NCBI GenBank assembly: GCA_032622095.1
Contig: CP136062.1
Location: 142,000,351-142,064,350, forward strand
Direction: 5' to 3'
From: Siphonodentalium dalli
Taxonomy: Eukaryota; Mollusca; Scaphopoda; Gadilida; Siphonodentaliidae
Length of the DNA: 64,000 nucleotides
A program made the position numbers and the translations under genes. Positions 39,500-56,460 of the stretch are shown here, piece after piece. Within the stretch, counting starts at the first letter, position 1, and each line of letters starts with the position of its first letter. Under the pieces are notes generated by a model. That model had not been told where the DNA came from, did no database searches, and was given only the letters and a program-made list of their open reading frames with translations.

Positions 39500-42110
39500 A
39501 CCACACTCACGTTATGGGCTCGGCCACTCGATACCTGGATACGACATATAAACCACACTCACGTTATGGGCTCGGCCACACGATACCTGGATACGACATA
39601 TAAACCACACTCACGTTATGGGCTCGGCCACTCGATACCTGGATACGACATATAAACCACAATCACGTTATGGACTCGGCCACTCGATACCTGGATACGA
39701 CATATAAACCACACTCACGTTATGGGCTCGGCCACACGATACCTGGATACGACATATAAACCACACTCACGTTATGAGCTCGGCCACACGATACCTGGAT
39801 ACGACATATAAGCCACACTCACATTATGGGTTCGGCCACACGATACCTGGATACGACATATAAACCACACTCACGTTATGGGCTCGGCCACTCGATACCT
39901 GGATACGACATATAAACCACACTCACGTTATGGGCTCGGCCACACGATACCTGGATACGACATATAAACCACACTCACATTATGGGCTCGGCCACACGAT
40001 ACCTGGATACGACATATAAGCCACACTCACATTATGGGTTCGGCCACACGATACCTGGATACGACATATAAACCACACTCACATTATGGGCTCGGCCACA
40101 CGATACCTGGATACGACATATAAGCCACACTCACATTATGGGTTCGGCCACACGATACCTGGATACGACATATAAACCACACTCACGTTATGGGCTCGGC
40201 CACACGATACCTGGATACGACATATAAGCCACACTCACATTATGGGTTCGGCCACACGATACCTGGATACGACATATAAACCACACTCACATTATGGGCT
40301 CGGCCACACGATACCTGGATACGACATATAAGCCACACTCACATTATGGGTTCGGCCACACGATACCTGGATACGACATATAAACCACACTCACGTTATG
40401 GGCTCGGCCACACGATACCTGGATACGACATATAAACCACACTCACGTTATGGGCTCGGCCACACGATACCTGGATACGACATATAAACCACACTCACGT
40501 TATGAGCTCGGCCACACGATACCTGGATACGACATATAAACCACACTCACATTATGGGCTCGGCCACAGGATACCTGGATACGACATATAAACCATACTC
40601 ACGTTATGGGCTCGGCCACACGATACCTGGATACGACATATAAACCACACTCACGTTATGGGCTCGGCCACAGGATACCTGGATACGACATATAAACCAC
40701 ACTCACGTTATGGGCTCGGCCACAGGATACCTGGATACGACATATAAACCATACTCACGTTATGGGCTCGGCCACTCGATACCTGGATACGACATATAAA
40801 CCACACTCACGTTATGGGCTCGGCCACACGATACCTGGATACGACATATAAACCACACTCACATTATGGGTTCGGCCACACGATACCTGGATACGACATA
40901 TAAACCACACTCACGTTATGGGCTCGGCCACTCGATACCTGGATACGACATATAAACCACACTCACGTTATGGGCTCGGCCACTCGATACCTGGATACGA
41001 CATATAAACCACACTCAAGTTATGGGCTCGGCCACACAATACCTGGATACGACATATAAACCACACTCACGTTATGGGCTCGGCCACTCGATACCTGGAT
41101 ACGACATATAAACCACACTCACGTTATGGGCTCGGCCACACGATACCTGGATACGACATATAAACCACACTCACGTTATGGGCTCGGCCACTCGATACCT
41201 GGATACGACATATAAACCACAATCACGTTATGGACTCGGCCACTCGATACCTGGATACGACATATAAACCACACTCACGTTATGGGCTCGGCCACACGAT
41301 ACCTGGATACGACATATAAACCACACTCACGTTATGAGCTCGGCCACACGATACCTGGATACGACATATAAGCCACACTCACATTATGGGTTCGGCCACA
41401 CGATACCTGGATACGACATATAAACCACACTCACGTTATGGGCTCGGCCACTCGATACCTGGATACGACATATAAACCACACTCACGTTATGGGCTCGGC
41501 CACACGATACCTGGATACGACATATAAACCACACTCACATTATGGGCTCGGCCACACGATACCTGGATACGACATATAAGCCACACTCACATTATGGGTT
41601 CGGCCACACGATACCTGGATACGACATATAAACCACACTCACATTATGAGCTCGGCCACACGATACCTGGATACGACATATAAGCCACACTCACATTATG
41701 GGTTCGGCCACACGATACCTGGATACGACATATAAACCACACTCACGTTATGGGCTCGGCCACACGATACCTGGATACGACATATAAGCCACACTCACAT
41801 TATGGGTTCGGCCACACGATACCTGGATACGACATATAAACCACACTCACATTATGGGCTCGGCCACACGATACCTGGATACGACATATAAGCCACACTC
41901 ACATTATGGGTTCGGCCACACGATACCTGGATACGACATATAAACCACACTCACGTTATGGGCTCGGCCACACGATACCTGGATACGACATATAAACCAC
42001 ACTCACGTTATGGGCTCGGCCACACGATACCTGGATACGACATATAAACCACACTCACGTTATGAGCTCGGCCACACGATACCTGGATACGACATATAAA
42101 CCACACTCAC
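39500..42110 (+). repeat. 20-unit block repeated at 30-unit offset
   Basis: About 39500-40545 and about 41060-42105 share all markers at 1,560-bp spacing, including ACAATCACGTTATGGACTC (39660/41220) and the runs of ATAAGCC...GGTTCGG units (39811/41371 onward). Between them lies a roughly 10-unit segment with CACAGGATACC and AACCATACTC units. Part of that segment recurs near 43,570-43,850 at 58 units (3,016 bp). Confidence 0.8.
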
Positions 42111-45100
42111 ATTATGGGTTCGGCCACACGATACCTGGATACGACATATAAACCACACTCACGTTATGGGCTCGGCCACACGATACCTGGATACGACATA
42201 TAAACCACACTCAAGTTATGGGCTCGGCCACACGATACCTGGATACGACATATAAACCACACTCAAGTTATGGGCTCGGCCACACGATACCTGGATACGA
42301 CATATAAACCACACTCAAGTTATGGGCTCGGCCACACGATACCTGGATACGACATATAAACCACACTCAAGTTATGGGCTCGGCCACACGATACCTGGAT
42401 ACGACATATAAACCACACTCACGTTATGGGCTCGGCCACAGGATACCTGGATACGACATATAAACCACACTCACGTTATGGGCTCGGCCACTCGATACCT
42501 GGATACGACATATAAACCACACTCACGTTATGGGCTCGGTCACTCGATACCTGGATACGACATATAAACCACACTCACGTTATGGGCTCGGCCACACGAT
42601 ACCTGGATACGACATATAAACCACACTCACGTTATGAGCTCGGCCACACGATACCTGGATACGACATATAAACCACACTCACGTTATGAGCTCGGCCACT
42701 CGATACCTGGATACGACATATAAACCACACTCACGTTATGGGCTCGGCCACACGATACCTGGATACGACATATAAACCACACTCACGTTATGGGCTCGGC
42801 CACACGATACCTGGATACGACATATAAACCACACTCACGTTATGAGCTCGGCCACACGATACCTGGATACGACATATAAACCACACTCACGTTATGAGCT
42901 CGGCCACACGATACCTGGATACGACATATAAACCACACTCACGTTATGGGCTCGGCCACACGATACCTGGATACGACATATAAACCACACTCACATTATG
43001 GGCTCGGCCACACGATACCTGGATACGACATATAAGCCACACTCACATTATGGGTTCGGCCACACGATACCTGGATACGACATATAAACCACACTCACAT
43101 TATGGGCTCGGCCACACGATACCTGGATACGACATATAAGCCACACTCACATTATGGGTTCGGCCACACGATAACTGGATACGACATATAAACCACACTC
43201 ACGTTATGGGCTCGGCCACACGATACCTGGATACGACATATAAGCCACACTCACATTATGGGTTCGGCCACACGATACCTGGATACGACATATAAACCAC
43301 ACTCACATTATGGGCTCGGCCACACGATACCTGGATACGACATATAAGCCACACTCACATTATGGGTTCGGCCACACGATACCTGGATACGACATATAAA
43401 CCACACTCACGTTATGGGCTCGGCCACACGATACCTGGATACGACATATAAACCACACTCACGTTATGGGCTCGGCCACACGATACCTGGATACGACATA
43501 TAAACCACACTCACGTTATGAGCTCGGCCACACGATACCTGGATACGACATATAAACCACACTCACATTATGGGCTCGGCCACAGGATACCTGGATACGA
43601 CATATAAACCATACTCACGTTATGGGCTCGGCCACACGATACCTGGATACGACATATAAACCACACTCACGTTATGGGCTCGGCCACAGGATACCTGGAT
43701 ACGACATATAAACCACACTCACGTTATGGGCTCGGCCACAGGATACCTGGATACGACATATAAACCATACTCACGTTATGGGCTCGGCCACTCGATACCT
43801 GGATACGACATATAAACCACACTCACGTTATGGGCTCGGCCACAGGATACCTGGATACGACATATAAACCACACTCACGTTATGGGTTCGGCCACACGAT
43901 ACCTGGATACGACATATAAACCACACTCACATTATGGGCTCGGCCACACGATACCTGGATACGACATATAAGCCACACTCACATTATGGGTTCGGCCACA
44001 CGATACCTGGATACGACATATAAACCACACTCACGTTATGGGCTCGGCCACACGATACCTGGATACGACATATAAACCACACTCACGTTATGGGCTCGGC
44101 CACACGATACCTGGATACGACATATAAACCACACTCACGTTATGAGCTCGGCCACACGATACCTGGATACGACATATAAACCACACTCACATTATGGGTT
44201 CGGCCACACGATACCTGGATACGACATATAAACCACACTCACGTTATGGGCTCGGCCACACGATACCTGGATACGACATATAAACCACACTCAAGTTATG
44301 GGCTCGGCCACACGATACCTGGATACGACATATAAACCACACTCAAGTTATGGGCTCGGCCACACGATACCTGGATACGACATATAAACCACACTCAAGT
44401 TATGGGCTCGGCCACACGATACCTGGATACGACATATAAACCACACTCAAGTTATGGGCTCGGCCACACGATACCTGGATACGACATATAAACCACACTC
44501 ACGTTATGCGCTCGGCCACAGGATACCTGGATACGACATATAAACCACACTCACGTTATGGGCTCGGCCACTCGATACCTGGATACGACATATAAACCAC
44601 ACTCACGTTATGGGCTCGGTCACTCGATACCTGGATACGACATATAAACCACACTCACGTTATGGGCTCGGCCACACGATACCTGGATACGACATATAAA
44701 CCACACTCACGTTATGAGCTCGGCCACACGATACCTGGATACGACATATAAACCACACTCACGTTATGAGCTCGGCCACTCGATACCTGGATACGACATA
44801 TAAACCACACTCACGTTATGGGCTCGGCCACACGATACCTGGATACGACATATAAACCACACTCACGTTATGGGCTCGGCCACACGATACCTGGATACGA
44901 CATATAAACCACACTCACGTTATGAGCTCGGCCACACGATACCTGGATACGACATATAAACCACACTCACGTTATGAGCTCGGCCACTCGATACCTGGAT
45001 ACGACATATAAGCCACACTCACATTATGGGTTCGGCCACACGATACCTGGATACGACATATAAACCACACTCACGTTATGGGCTCGGCCACACGATACCT

Positions 45101-45250
45101 GGATACGACATATAAGCCACACTCACATTATGGGTTCGGCCACACGATACCTGGATACGACATATAAACCACACTCACATTATGGGCTCGGCCACACGAT
45201 ACCTGGATACGACATATAAGCCACACTCACATTATGGGTTCGGCCACACG
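39811..45250 (+). repeat. Region of alternating dimeric (104-bp) units
   Basis: Several runs alternate an ordinary unit with a variant unit that starts AAGCC and has CACATT and GGTTCGG together (runs near 39811-40370, 41371-41930, 43030-43370 and 45010-45240). A further run is at about 51190-51440 inside the 119-unit duplication. The linked triple variant defines a second monomer class and a local dimeric higher-order repeat. Confidence 0.8.
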
Positions 45251-48200
45251 ATACCTGGATACGACATATAAACCACACTCACGTTATGGGCTCGGCCACA
45301 CGATACCTGGATACGACATATAAACCACACTCACGTTATGGGCTCGGCCACACGATACCTGGATACGACATATAAACCACACTCACGTTATGAGCTCGGC
45401 CACACGATACCTGGATACGACATATAAACCACACTCACATTATGGGTTCGGCCACACGATACCTGGATACGACATATAAACCACACTCACGTTATGGGCT
45501 CGGCCACACGATACCTGGATACGACATATAAACCACACTCAAGTTATGGGCTCGGCCACACGATACCTGGATACGACATATAAACCACACTCAAGTTATG
45601 GGCTCGGCCACACGATACCTGGATACGACATATAAACCACACTCAAGTTATGGGCTCGGCCACACGATACCTGGATACGACATATAAACCACACTCAAGT
45701 TATGGGCTCGGCCACACGATACCTGGATACGACATATAAACCACACTCACGTTATGGGCTCGGCCACAGGATACCTGGATACGACATATAAACCACACTC
45801 ACGTTATGGGCTCGGCCACTCGATACCTGGATACGACATATAAACCACACTCACGTTATGGGCTCGGTCACTCGATACCTGGATACGACATATAAACCAC
45901 ACTCACGTTATGGGCTCGGCCACACGATACCTGGATACGACATATAAACCACACTCACGTTATGAGCTCGGCCACACGATACCTGGATACGACATATAAA
46001 CCACACTCACGTTATGTGCTCGGCCACACGATACCTGGATACGACATATAAACCACACTCACGTTATGGGCTCGGCCACTCGATACCTGGATACGACATA
46101 TAAACCACACTCACGTTATGGGCTCGGCCACTCGATACCTGGATACGACATATAAACCACACTCACGTTATGGGCTCGGCCACTCGATACCTGGATACGA
46201 CATATAAACCACACTCACGTTATGGGCTCGGCCACTCGATACCTGGATACGACATATAAACCACACTCACGTTATGGGCTCGGCCACACGATACCTGGAT
46301 ACGACATATAAACCACACTCACGTTATGGGCTCGGCCACACGATACCTGGATACGACATATAAACCACACCCACGTTATGAGCTCGGCCACACGATACCT
46401 GGATACGACATATAAACCACACTCACGTTATGGGCTCGGCCACACGATACCTGGATACGACATATAAACCACACTCACGTTATGGGCTCGGCCACTCGAT
46501 ACCTGGATACGACATATAAACCACACTCACGCTATGGGCTCGGCCACACGATACCTGGATACGACATATAAACCACACTCACGTTATGGGCTCGGCCGCA
46601 CGATACATGGATACGACATATAAACCACACTCACGCTATGGGCTCGGCCACACGATACCTGGATACGACATATAAACCACACTCACGTTATGGGCTCGGC
46701 CACACGATACCTGGATACGACATATAAACCACACTCACGTTATGGGCTCGGCCACACGATACCTGGATACGACATATAAACCACACTCACGTTATGTGCT
46801 CGGCCACACGATACCTGGATACGACATATAAACCACACTCACGTTATGGGCTCGGCCACACGATACCTGGATACGACATATAAACCACACTCACGTTAAG
46901 AGCTCGGCCACTCGATACCTGGATACGACATATAAACCACACTCACGTTATGGGCTCGGCCACACGATACCTGGATACGACATATAAACCACACTCACGT
47001 TATGGGCTCGGCCACTCGATACCTGGATACGACATATAAACCACACTCACGTTATGGGCTCGGCCACACGATACCTGGATACGACATATAAACCACACTC
47101 ACGTTATGGGCTCGGCCACACGATACCTGGATACGACATATAAACCACACTCACGTTATGGGCTCGGCCACACGATACCTGGATACGACATATAAACCAC
47201 ACTCACGTTATGGGCTCGGCCACACGATACCTGGATACGACATATAAACCACACTCACGTTATGGGCTCGTCCACACGATACCTGGATACGACATATAAA
47301 CCACACTCACGTTATGGGTTCGGCCACACGATACCTGGATACGACATATAAACCACACTCACGTTATGGGCTCGGCCACTCGATACCTGGATACGACATA
47401 TAAACCACACTCACGTTATGGGCTCGGCCACACGATACCTGGATACGACATATAAACCACACTCACGTTATGGGCTCGGCCACACGATACCTGGATACGA
47501 CATATAAACCACACTCACGTTATGGGCTCGGCCACTCGATACCTGGATACGACATATAAACCACACTCACGTTATGGGCTCGGCCACACGATACCTGGAT
47601 ACGACATATAAACCACACTCACGTTATGGGCTCGGCCACACGATACCTGGATACGACATATAAACCATACTCACGTTATGGGCTCGGCCACTCGATACCT
47701 GGATACGACATATAAACCACACTCACGTTATGGGTTCGGCCACACGATACCTGGATACGACATATAAACCACACTCACGTTATGGGCTCGGCCACTCGAT
47801 ACGTGGATACGACATATAAACCACACTCACGTTATGGGCTCGGCCACTCGATACCTGGATACGACATATAAACCACACTCACGTTATGAGCTCGGCCACA
47901 CGATACCTGGATACGACATATAAACCACACTCACGTTATGAGCTCGGCCACACCATACCTGGATACGACATATAAACCACACTCACGTTATGGGCTCGGC
48001 CACTCGATACCTGGATACGACATATAAACCACACTCACGTTATGGGCTCGGCCACACGATACCTGGATACGACATATAAACCACACTCACGTTATGGGCT
48101 CGGCCACTCGATACCTGGATACGACATATAAACCACACTCACGTTATGGGCTCGGCCACACGATACCTGGATACGACATATAAACCACACTCACGTTATG

Positions 48201-51200
48201 AGCTCGGCCACACCATACCTGGATACGACATATAAACCACACTCACGTTATGGCCTCGGCCACTCGATACCTGGATACGACATATAAACCACACTCACGT
48301 TATGGCCTCGGCCACTCGATACCTGGATACGACATATAAACCACACTCACGTTATGGGCTCGGCCACTCTATACCTGGATACGACATATAAACCACACTC
48401 ACGTTATGAGCTCGGCCACACGATACCTGGATACGACATATAAACCACACTCACGTTATGGGCTCGGCCACACGATACCTGGATACGACATATAAACCAC
48501 ACTCACGTTATGGGCTCGGCCACTCGATACCTGGATACGACATATAAACCACACTCACGTTATGGGCTCGGCCACACGATACCTGGATACGACATATAAA
48601 CCACACTCACGTTATGGGCTCGGTCACTCAATACCTGGACACGACATATAAACCACACTCACGTTATGGGCTCGGCCACTCGATACCTGGATACGACATA
48701 TAAACCACACTCACGTTATGGGCTCGGCCACTCGATACCTGGATACGACATATAAACCACACTCACGTTATGGGCTCGGCCACTCGATATCTGGATACGA
48801 CATATAAACCACACTCACGTTATGGGCTCGGCCACACGATACCTGGATACGACATATAAACCACACTCACGTTATGGGCTCGGCCACTCGATACCTGGAT
48901 ACGACATATAAACCACACTCACGTTATGGGCTCGGCCACACGATACCTGGATACGACATATAAACCACACTCACGTTATGGGCTCGGCCACACGATACCT
49001 GGATACGACATATAAACCACACTCACGTTATGGGCTCGGCCACTCGATACCTGGATACGACATATAAACCACACTCACGTTATGAGCTCGGCCACACGAT
49101 ACCTGGATACGACATATAAACCACACTCACGTTATGGGCTCGGCCACACGATACCTGGATACGACATATAAACCACACTCACATTATGGGCTCGGCCACA
49201 CGATACCTGGATACGACATATAAACCACACTCACGTTATGGGCTCGGCCACTCGATACGTGGATACGACATATAAACCACACTCACGTTATGGGCTCGGC
49301 CACTCGATACCTGGATACGACATATAAACCACACTCACATTATGGGCTCGGCCACACGATACCTGGATACGACATATAAACCACACTCACGTTATGGGCT
49401 CGGCCACTCGATACCTGGATACGACATATAAACCACACTCACGTTATGGGCTCGGCCACTCGATACCTGGATACGACATATAAACCACACTCACGTTATG
49501 GGCTCGGCCACTCTATACCTGGATACGACATATAAACCACACTCACGTTATGGGCTCGGCCACACGATACCTGGATACGACATATAAACCACACTCACGT
49601 TATGGCCTCGGCCACTCGATACCTGGATACGACATATAAACCACACTCACGTTATGGGCTCGGCCACTCGATACCTGGATACGACATATAAACCACACTC
49701 ACGTTATGGGCTCGGCCACTCTATACCTGGATACGACATATAAACCACACTCACGTTATGGGCTCGGCCACACGATACCTGGATACGACATATAAACCAC
49801 ACTCACGTTATGGCCTCGGCCACTCGATACCTGGATACGACATATAAACCACACTCACGCTATGGGCTCGGCCACACGATACCTGGATACGACATATAAA
49901 CCACACTCACGTTATGGGCTCGGCCACACGATACCTGGATACGACATATAAACCACACTCACGTTATGGGCTCGGCCACTCGATACCTGGATACGACATA
50001 TAAACCACACTCACGTTATGGGCTCGGCCACACGATACCTGGATACGACATATAAACCACACTCACGTTATGGGCTCGGCCACACGATACCTGGATACGA
50101 CATATAAACCACACTCACGTTATGGGCTCGGCCACACGATACCTGGATACGACATATAAACCACACTCACGTTATGGGCTCGGCCACTCGATACCTGGAT
50201 ACGACATATAAACCACACTCACGTTATGGGCTCGGCCACACGATACCTGGATACGACATATAAACCACACTCACGTTATGGGCTCGGCCACTCGATACCT
50301 GGATACGACATATAAACCACACTCACGTTATGGGCTCGGCCACTCGATACCTGGATACGACATATAAACCACACTCACATTATGGGCTCGGCCACTCGAT
50401 ACCTGGATACGACATATAAACCACACTCACGTTATGGGCTCGGCCACACGATACCTGGATACGACATATAAACCACACTCAAGTTATGGGCTCGGCCACA
50501 CGATACCTGGATACGACATATAAACCACACTCAAGTTATGGGCTCGGCCACACGATACCTGGATACGACATATAAACCACACTCAAGTTATGGGCTCGGC
50601 CACACGATACCTGGATACGACATATAAACCACACTCAAGTTATGGGCTCGGCCACACGATACCTGGATACGACATATAAACCACACTCACGTTATGGGCT
50701 CGGCCACAGGATACCTGGATACGACATATAAACCACACTCACGTTATGGGCTCGGCCACTCGATACCTGGATACGACATATAAACCACACTCACGTTATG
50801 GGCTCGGTCACTCGATACCTGGATACGACATATAAACCACACTCACGTTATGGGCTCGGCCACACGATACCTGGATACGACATATAAACCACACTCACGT
50901 TATGAGCTCGGCCACACGATACCTGGATACGACATATAAACCACACTCACGTTATGAGCTCGGCCACTCGATACCTGGATACGACATATAAACCACACTC
51001 ACGTTATGGGCTCGGCCACACGATACCTGGATACGACATATAAACCACACTCACGTTATGGGCTCGGCCACACGATACCTGGATACGACATATAAACCAC
51101 ACTCACGTTATGAGCTCGGCCACACGATACCTGGATACGACATATAAACCACACTCACGTTATGAGCTCGGCCACTCGATACCTGGATACGACATATAAG

Positions 51201-54200
51201 CCACACTCACATTATGGGTTCGGCCACACGATACCTGGATACGACATATAAACCACACTCACGTTATGGGCTCGGCCACACGATACCTGGATACGACATA
51301 TAAGCCACACTCACATTATGGGTTCGGCCACACGATACCTGGATACGACATATAAACCACACTCACATTATGGGCTCGGCCACACGATACCTGGATACGA
51401 CATATAAGCCACACTCACATTATGGGTTCGGCCACACGATACCTGGATACGACATATAAACCACACTCACGTTATGGGCTCGGCCACACGATACCTGGAT
51501 ACGACATATAAACCACACTCACGTTATGGGCTCGGCCACACGATACCTGGATACGACATATAAACCACACTCACGTTATGAGCTCGGCCACACGATACCT
51601 GGATACGACATATAAACCACACTCACATTATGGGTTCGGCCACACGATACCTGGATACGACATATAAACCACACTCACGTTATGGGCTCGGCCACACGAT
51701 ACCTGGATACGACATATAAACCACACTCAAGTTATGGGCTCGGCCACACGATACCTGGATACGACATATAAACCACACTCAAGTTATGGGCTCGGCCACA
51801 CGATACCTGGATACGACATATAAACCACACTCAAGTTATGGGCTCGGCCACACGATACCTGGATACGACATATAAACCACACTCAAGTTATGGGCTCGGC
51901 CACACGATACCTGGATACGACATATAAACCACACTCACGTTATGGGCTCGGCCACAGGATACCTGGATACGACATATAAACCACACTCACGTTATGGGCT
52001 CGGCCACTCGATACCTGGATACGACATATAAACCACACTCACGTTATGGGCTCGGTCACTCGATACCTGGATACGACATATAAACCACACTCACGTTATG
52101 GGCTCGGCCACACGATACCTGGATACGACATATAAACCACACTCACGTTATGAGCTCGGCCACACGATACCTGGATACGACATATAAACCACACTCACGT
52201 TATGTGCTCGGCCACACGATACCTGGATACGACATATAAACCACACTCACGTTATGGGCTCGGCCACTCGATACCTGGATACGACATATAAACCACACTC
52301 ACGTTATGGGCTCGGCCACTCGATACCTGGATACGACATATAAACCACACTCACGTTATGGGCTCGGCCACTCGATACCTGGATACGACATATAAACCAC
52401 ACTCACGTTATGGGCTCGGCCACTCGATACCTGGATACGACATATAAACCACACTCACGTTATGGGCTCGGCCACACGATACCTGGATACGACATATAAA
52501 CCACACTCACGTTATGGGCTCGGCCACACGATACCTGGATACGACATATAAACCACACCCACGTTATGAGCTCGGCCACACGATACCTGGATACGACATA
52601 TAAACCACACTCACGTTATGGGCTCGGCCACACGATACCTGGATACGACATATAAACCACACTCACGTTATGGGCTCGGCCACTCGATACCTGGATACGA
52701 CATATAAACCACACTCACGCTATGGGCTCGGCCACACGATACCTGGATACGACATATAAACCACACTCACGTTATGGGCTCGGCCGCACGATACATGGAT
52801 ACGACATATAAACCACACTCACGCTATGGGCTCGGCCACACGATACCTGGATACGACATATAAACCACACTCACGTTATGGGCTCGGCCACACGATACCT
52901 GGATACGACATATAAACCACACTCACGTTATGGGCTCGGCCACACGATACCTGGATACGACATATAAACCACACTCACGTTATGTGCTCGGCCACACGAT
53001 ACCTGGATACGACATATAAACCACACTCACGTTATGGGCTCGGCCACACGATACCTGGATACGACATATAAACCACACTCACGTTATGAGCTCGGCCACT
53101 CGATACCTGGATACGACATATAAACCACACTCACGTTATGGGCTCGGCCACACGATACCTGGATACGACATATAAACCACACTCACGTTATGGGCTCGGC
53201 CACTCGATACCTGGATACGACATATAAACCACACTCACGTTATGGGCTCGGCCACACGATACCTGGATACGACATATAAACCACACTCACGTTATGGGCT
53301 CGGCCACACGATACCTGGATACGACATATAAACCACACTCACGTTATGGGCTCGGCCACACGATACCTGGATACGACATATAAACCACACTCACGTTATG
53401 GGCTCGGCCACACGATACCTGGATACGACATATAAACCACACTCACGTTATGGGCTCGTCCACACGATACCTGGATACGACATATAAACCACACTCACGT
53501 TATGGGTTCGGCCACACGATACCTGGATACGACATATAAACCACACTCACGTTATGGGCTCGGCCACTCGATACCTGGATACGACATATAAACCACACTC
53601 ACGTTATGGGCTCGGCCACACGATACCTGGATACGACATATAAACCACACTCACGTTATGGGCTCGGCCACACGATACCTGGATACGACATATAAACCAC
53701 ACTCACGTTATGGGCTCGGCCACTCGATACCTGGATACGACATATAAACCACACTCACGTTATGGGCTCGGCCACACGATACCTGGATACGACATATAAA
53801 CCACACTCACGTTATGGGCTCGGCCACACGATACCTGGATACGACATATAAACCATACTCACGTTATGGGCTCGGCCACTCGATACCTGGATACGACATA
53901 TAAACCACACTCACGTTATGGGTTCGGCCACACGATACCTGGATACGACATATAAACCACACTCACGTTATGGGCTCGGCCACTCGATACGTGGATACGA
54001 CATATAAACCACACTCACGTTATGGGCTCGGCCACTCGATACCTGGATACGACATATAAACCACACTCACGTTATGAGCTCGGCCACACGATACCTGGAT
54101 ACGACATATAAACCACACTCACGTTATGAGCTCGGCCACACCATACCTGGATACGACATATAAACCACACTCACGTTATGGGCTCGGCCACTCGATACCT

Positions 54201-56460
54201 GGATACGACATATAAACCACACTCACGTTATGGGCTCGGCCACACGATACCTGGATACGACATATAAACCACACTCACGTTATGGGCTCGGCCACTCGAT
54301 ACCTGGATACGACATATAAACCACACTCACGTTATGGGCTCGGCCACACGATACCTGGATACGACATATAAACCACACTCACGTTATGAGCTCGGCCACA
54401 CCATACCTGGATACGACATATAAACCACACTCACGTTATGGCCTCGGCCACTCGATACCTGGATACGACATATAAACCACACTCACGTTATGGCCTCGGC
54501 CACTCGATACCTGGATACGACATATAAACCACACTCACGTTATGGGCTCGGCCACTCTATACCTGGATACGACATATAAACCACACTCACGTTATGAGCT
54601 CGGCCACACGATACCTGGATACGACATATAAACCACACTCACGTTATGGGCTCGGCCACACGATACCTGGATACGACATATAAACCACACTCACGTTATG
54701 GGCTCGGCCACTCGATACCTGGATACGACATATAAACCACACTCACGTTATGGGCTCGGCCACACGATACCTGGATACGACATATAAACCACACTCACGT
54801 TATGGGCTCGGCCACTCGATACCTGGACACGACATATAAACCACACTCACGTTATGGGCTCGGCCACTCGATACCTGGATACGACATATAAACCACACTC
54901 ACGTTATGGGCTCGGCCACTCGATACCTGGATACGACATATAAACCACACTCACGTTATGGGCTCGGCCACTCGATATCTGGATACGACATATAAACCAC
55001 ACTCACGTTATGGGCTCGGCCACACGATACCTGGATACGACATATAAACCACACTCACGTTATGGGCTCGGCCACACGATACCTGGATACGACATATAAA
55101 CCACACTCACATTATGGGCTCGGCCACTCGATACCTGGATACGACATATAAACCACACTCACGTTATGGGCTCGGCCACACGATACCTGGATACGACATA
55201 TAAACCACACTCACGTTATGGGCTCGGCCACACGATACCTGGATACGACATATAAACCACACTCACGTTATGGGCTCGGCCACTCGATACCTGGATACGA
55301 CATATAAACCACACTCACGTTATGAGCTCGGCCACACGATACCTGGATACGACATATAAACCACACTCACGTTATGGGCTCGGCCACACGATACCTGGAT
55401 ACGACATATAAACCACACTCACATTATGGGCTCGGCCACACGATACCTGGATACGACATATAAACCACACTCACGTTATGGGCTCGGCCACTCGATACGT
55501 GGATACGACATATAAACCACACTCACGTTATGGGCTCGGCCACTCGATACCTGGATACGACATATAAACCACACTCACATTATGGGCTCGGCCACACGAT
55601 ACCTGGATACGACATATAAACCACACTCACGTTATGGGCTCGGCCACTCGATACCTGGATACGACATATAAACCACGCTCACGTTATGGGCTCGGCCACT
55701 CGATACCTGGATACGACATATAAACCACACTCACGTTATGGGCTCGGCCACTCTATACCTGGATACGACATATAAACCACACTCACGTTATGGGCTCGGC
55801 CACACGATACCTGGATACGACATATAAACCACACTCACGTTATGGCCTCGGCCACTCGATACCTGGATACGACATATAAACCACACTCACGCTATGGGCT
55901 CGGCCACACGATACCTGGATACGACATATAAACCACACTCACGTTATGGGCTCGGCCACACGATACCTGGATACGACATATAAACCACACTCACGTTATG
56001 GGCTCGGCCACTCGATACCTGGATACGACATATAAACCACACTCACGTTATGGGCTCGGCCACACGATACCTGGATACGACATATAAACCACACTCACGT
56101 TATGGGCTCGGCCACACGATACCTGGATACGACATATAAACCACACTCACGTTATGGGCTCGGCCACACGATACCTGGATACGACATATAAACCACACTC
56201 ACGTTATGGGCTCGGCCACTCGATACCTGGATACGACATATAAACCACACTCACGTTATGGGCTCGGCCACACGATACCTGGATACGACATATAAACCAC
56301 ACTCACGTTATGGGCTCGGCCACTCGATACCTGGATACGACATATAAACCACACTCACGTTATGGGCTCGGCCACTCGATACCTGGATACGACATATAAA
56401 CCACACTCACATTATGGGCTCGGCCACTCGATACCTGGATACGACATATAAACCACACTC
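44240..56460 (+). repeat. 119-unit (6.19-kb) tandem duplication
   Basis: Copy 1 (about 44240-50430) and copy 2 (about 50430-56460) share at least ten rare markers at exactly 6,188 bp (119 units). These include the CAAGTT runs (44292/50480 and 45540/51728), CACCCACG (46363/52551), CGGCCGCACGATACATGG (46591/52779), ACGTGGATAC (47801/53989), ACACCATACC (47951/54139) and GGACACGAC (48635/54823). From about 49,250 the spacing becomes 6,240 and by 49,859/55,891 it is 6,032. Copy 2 therefore gained one unit and lacks four relative to copy 1. Confidence 0.9.
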
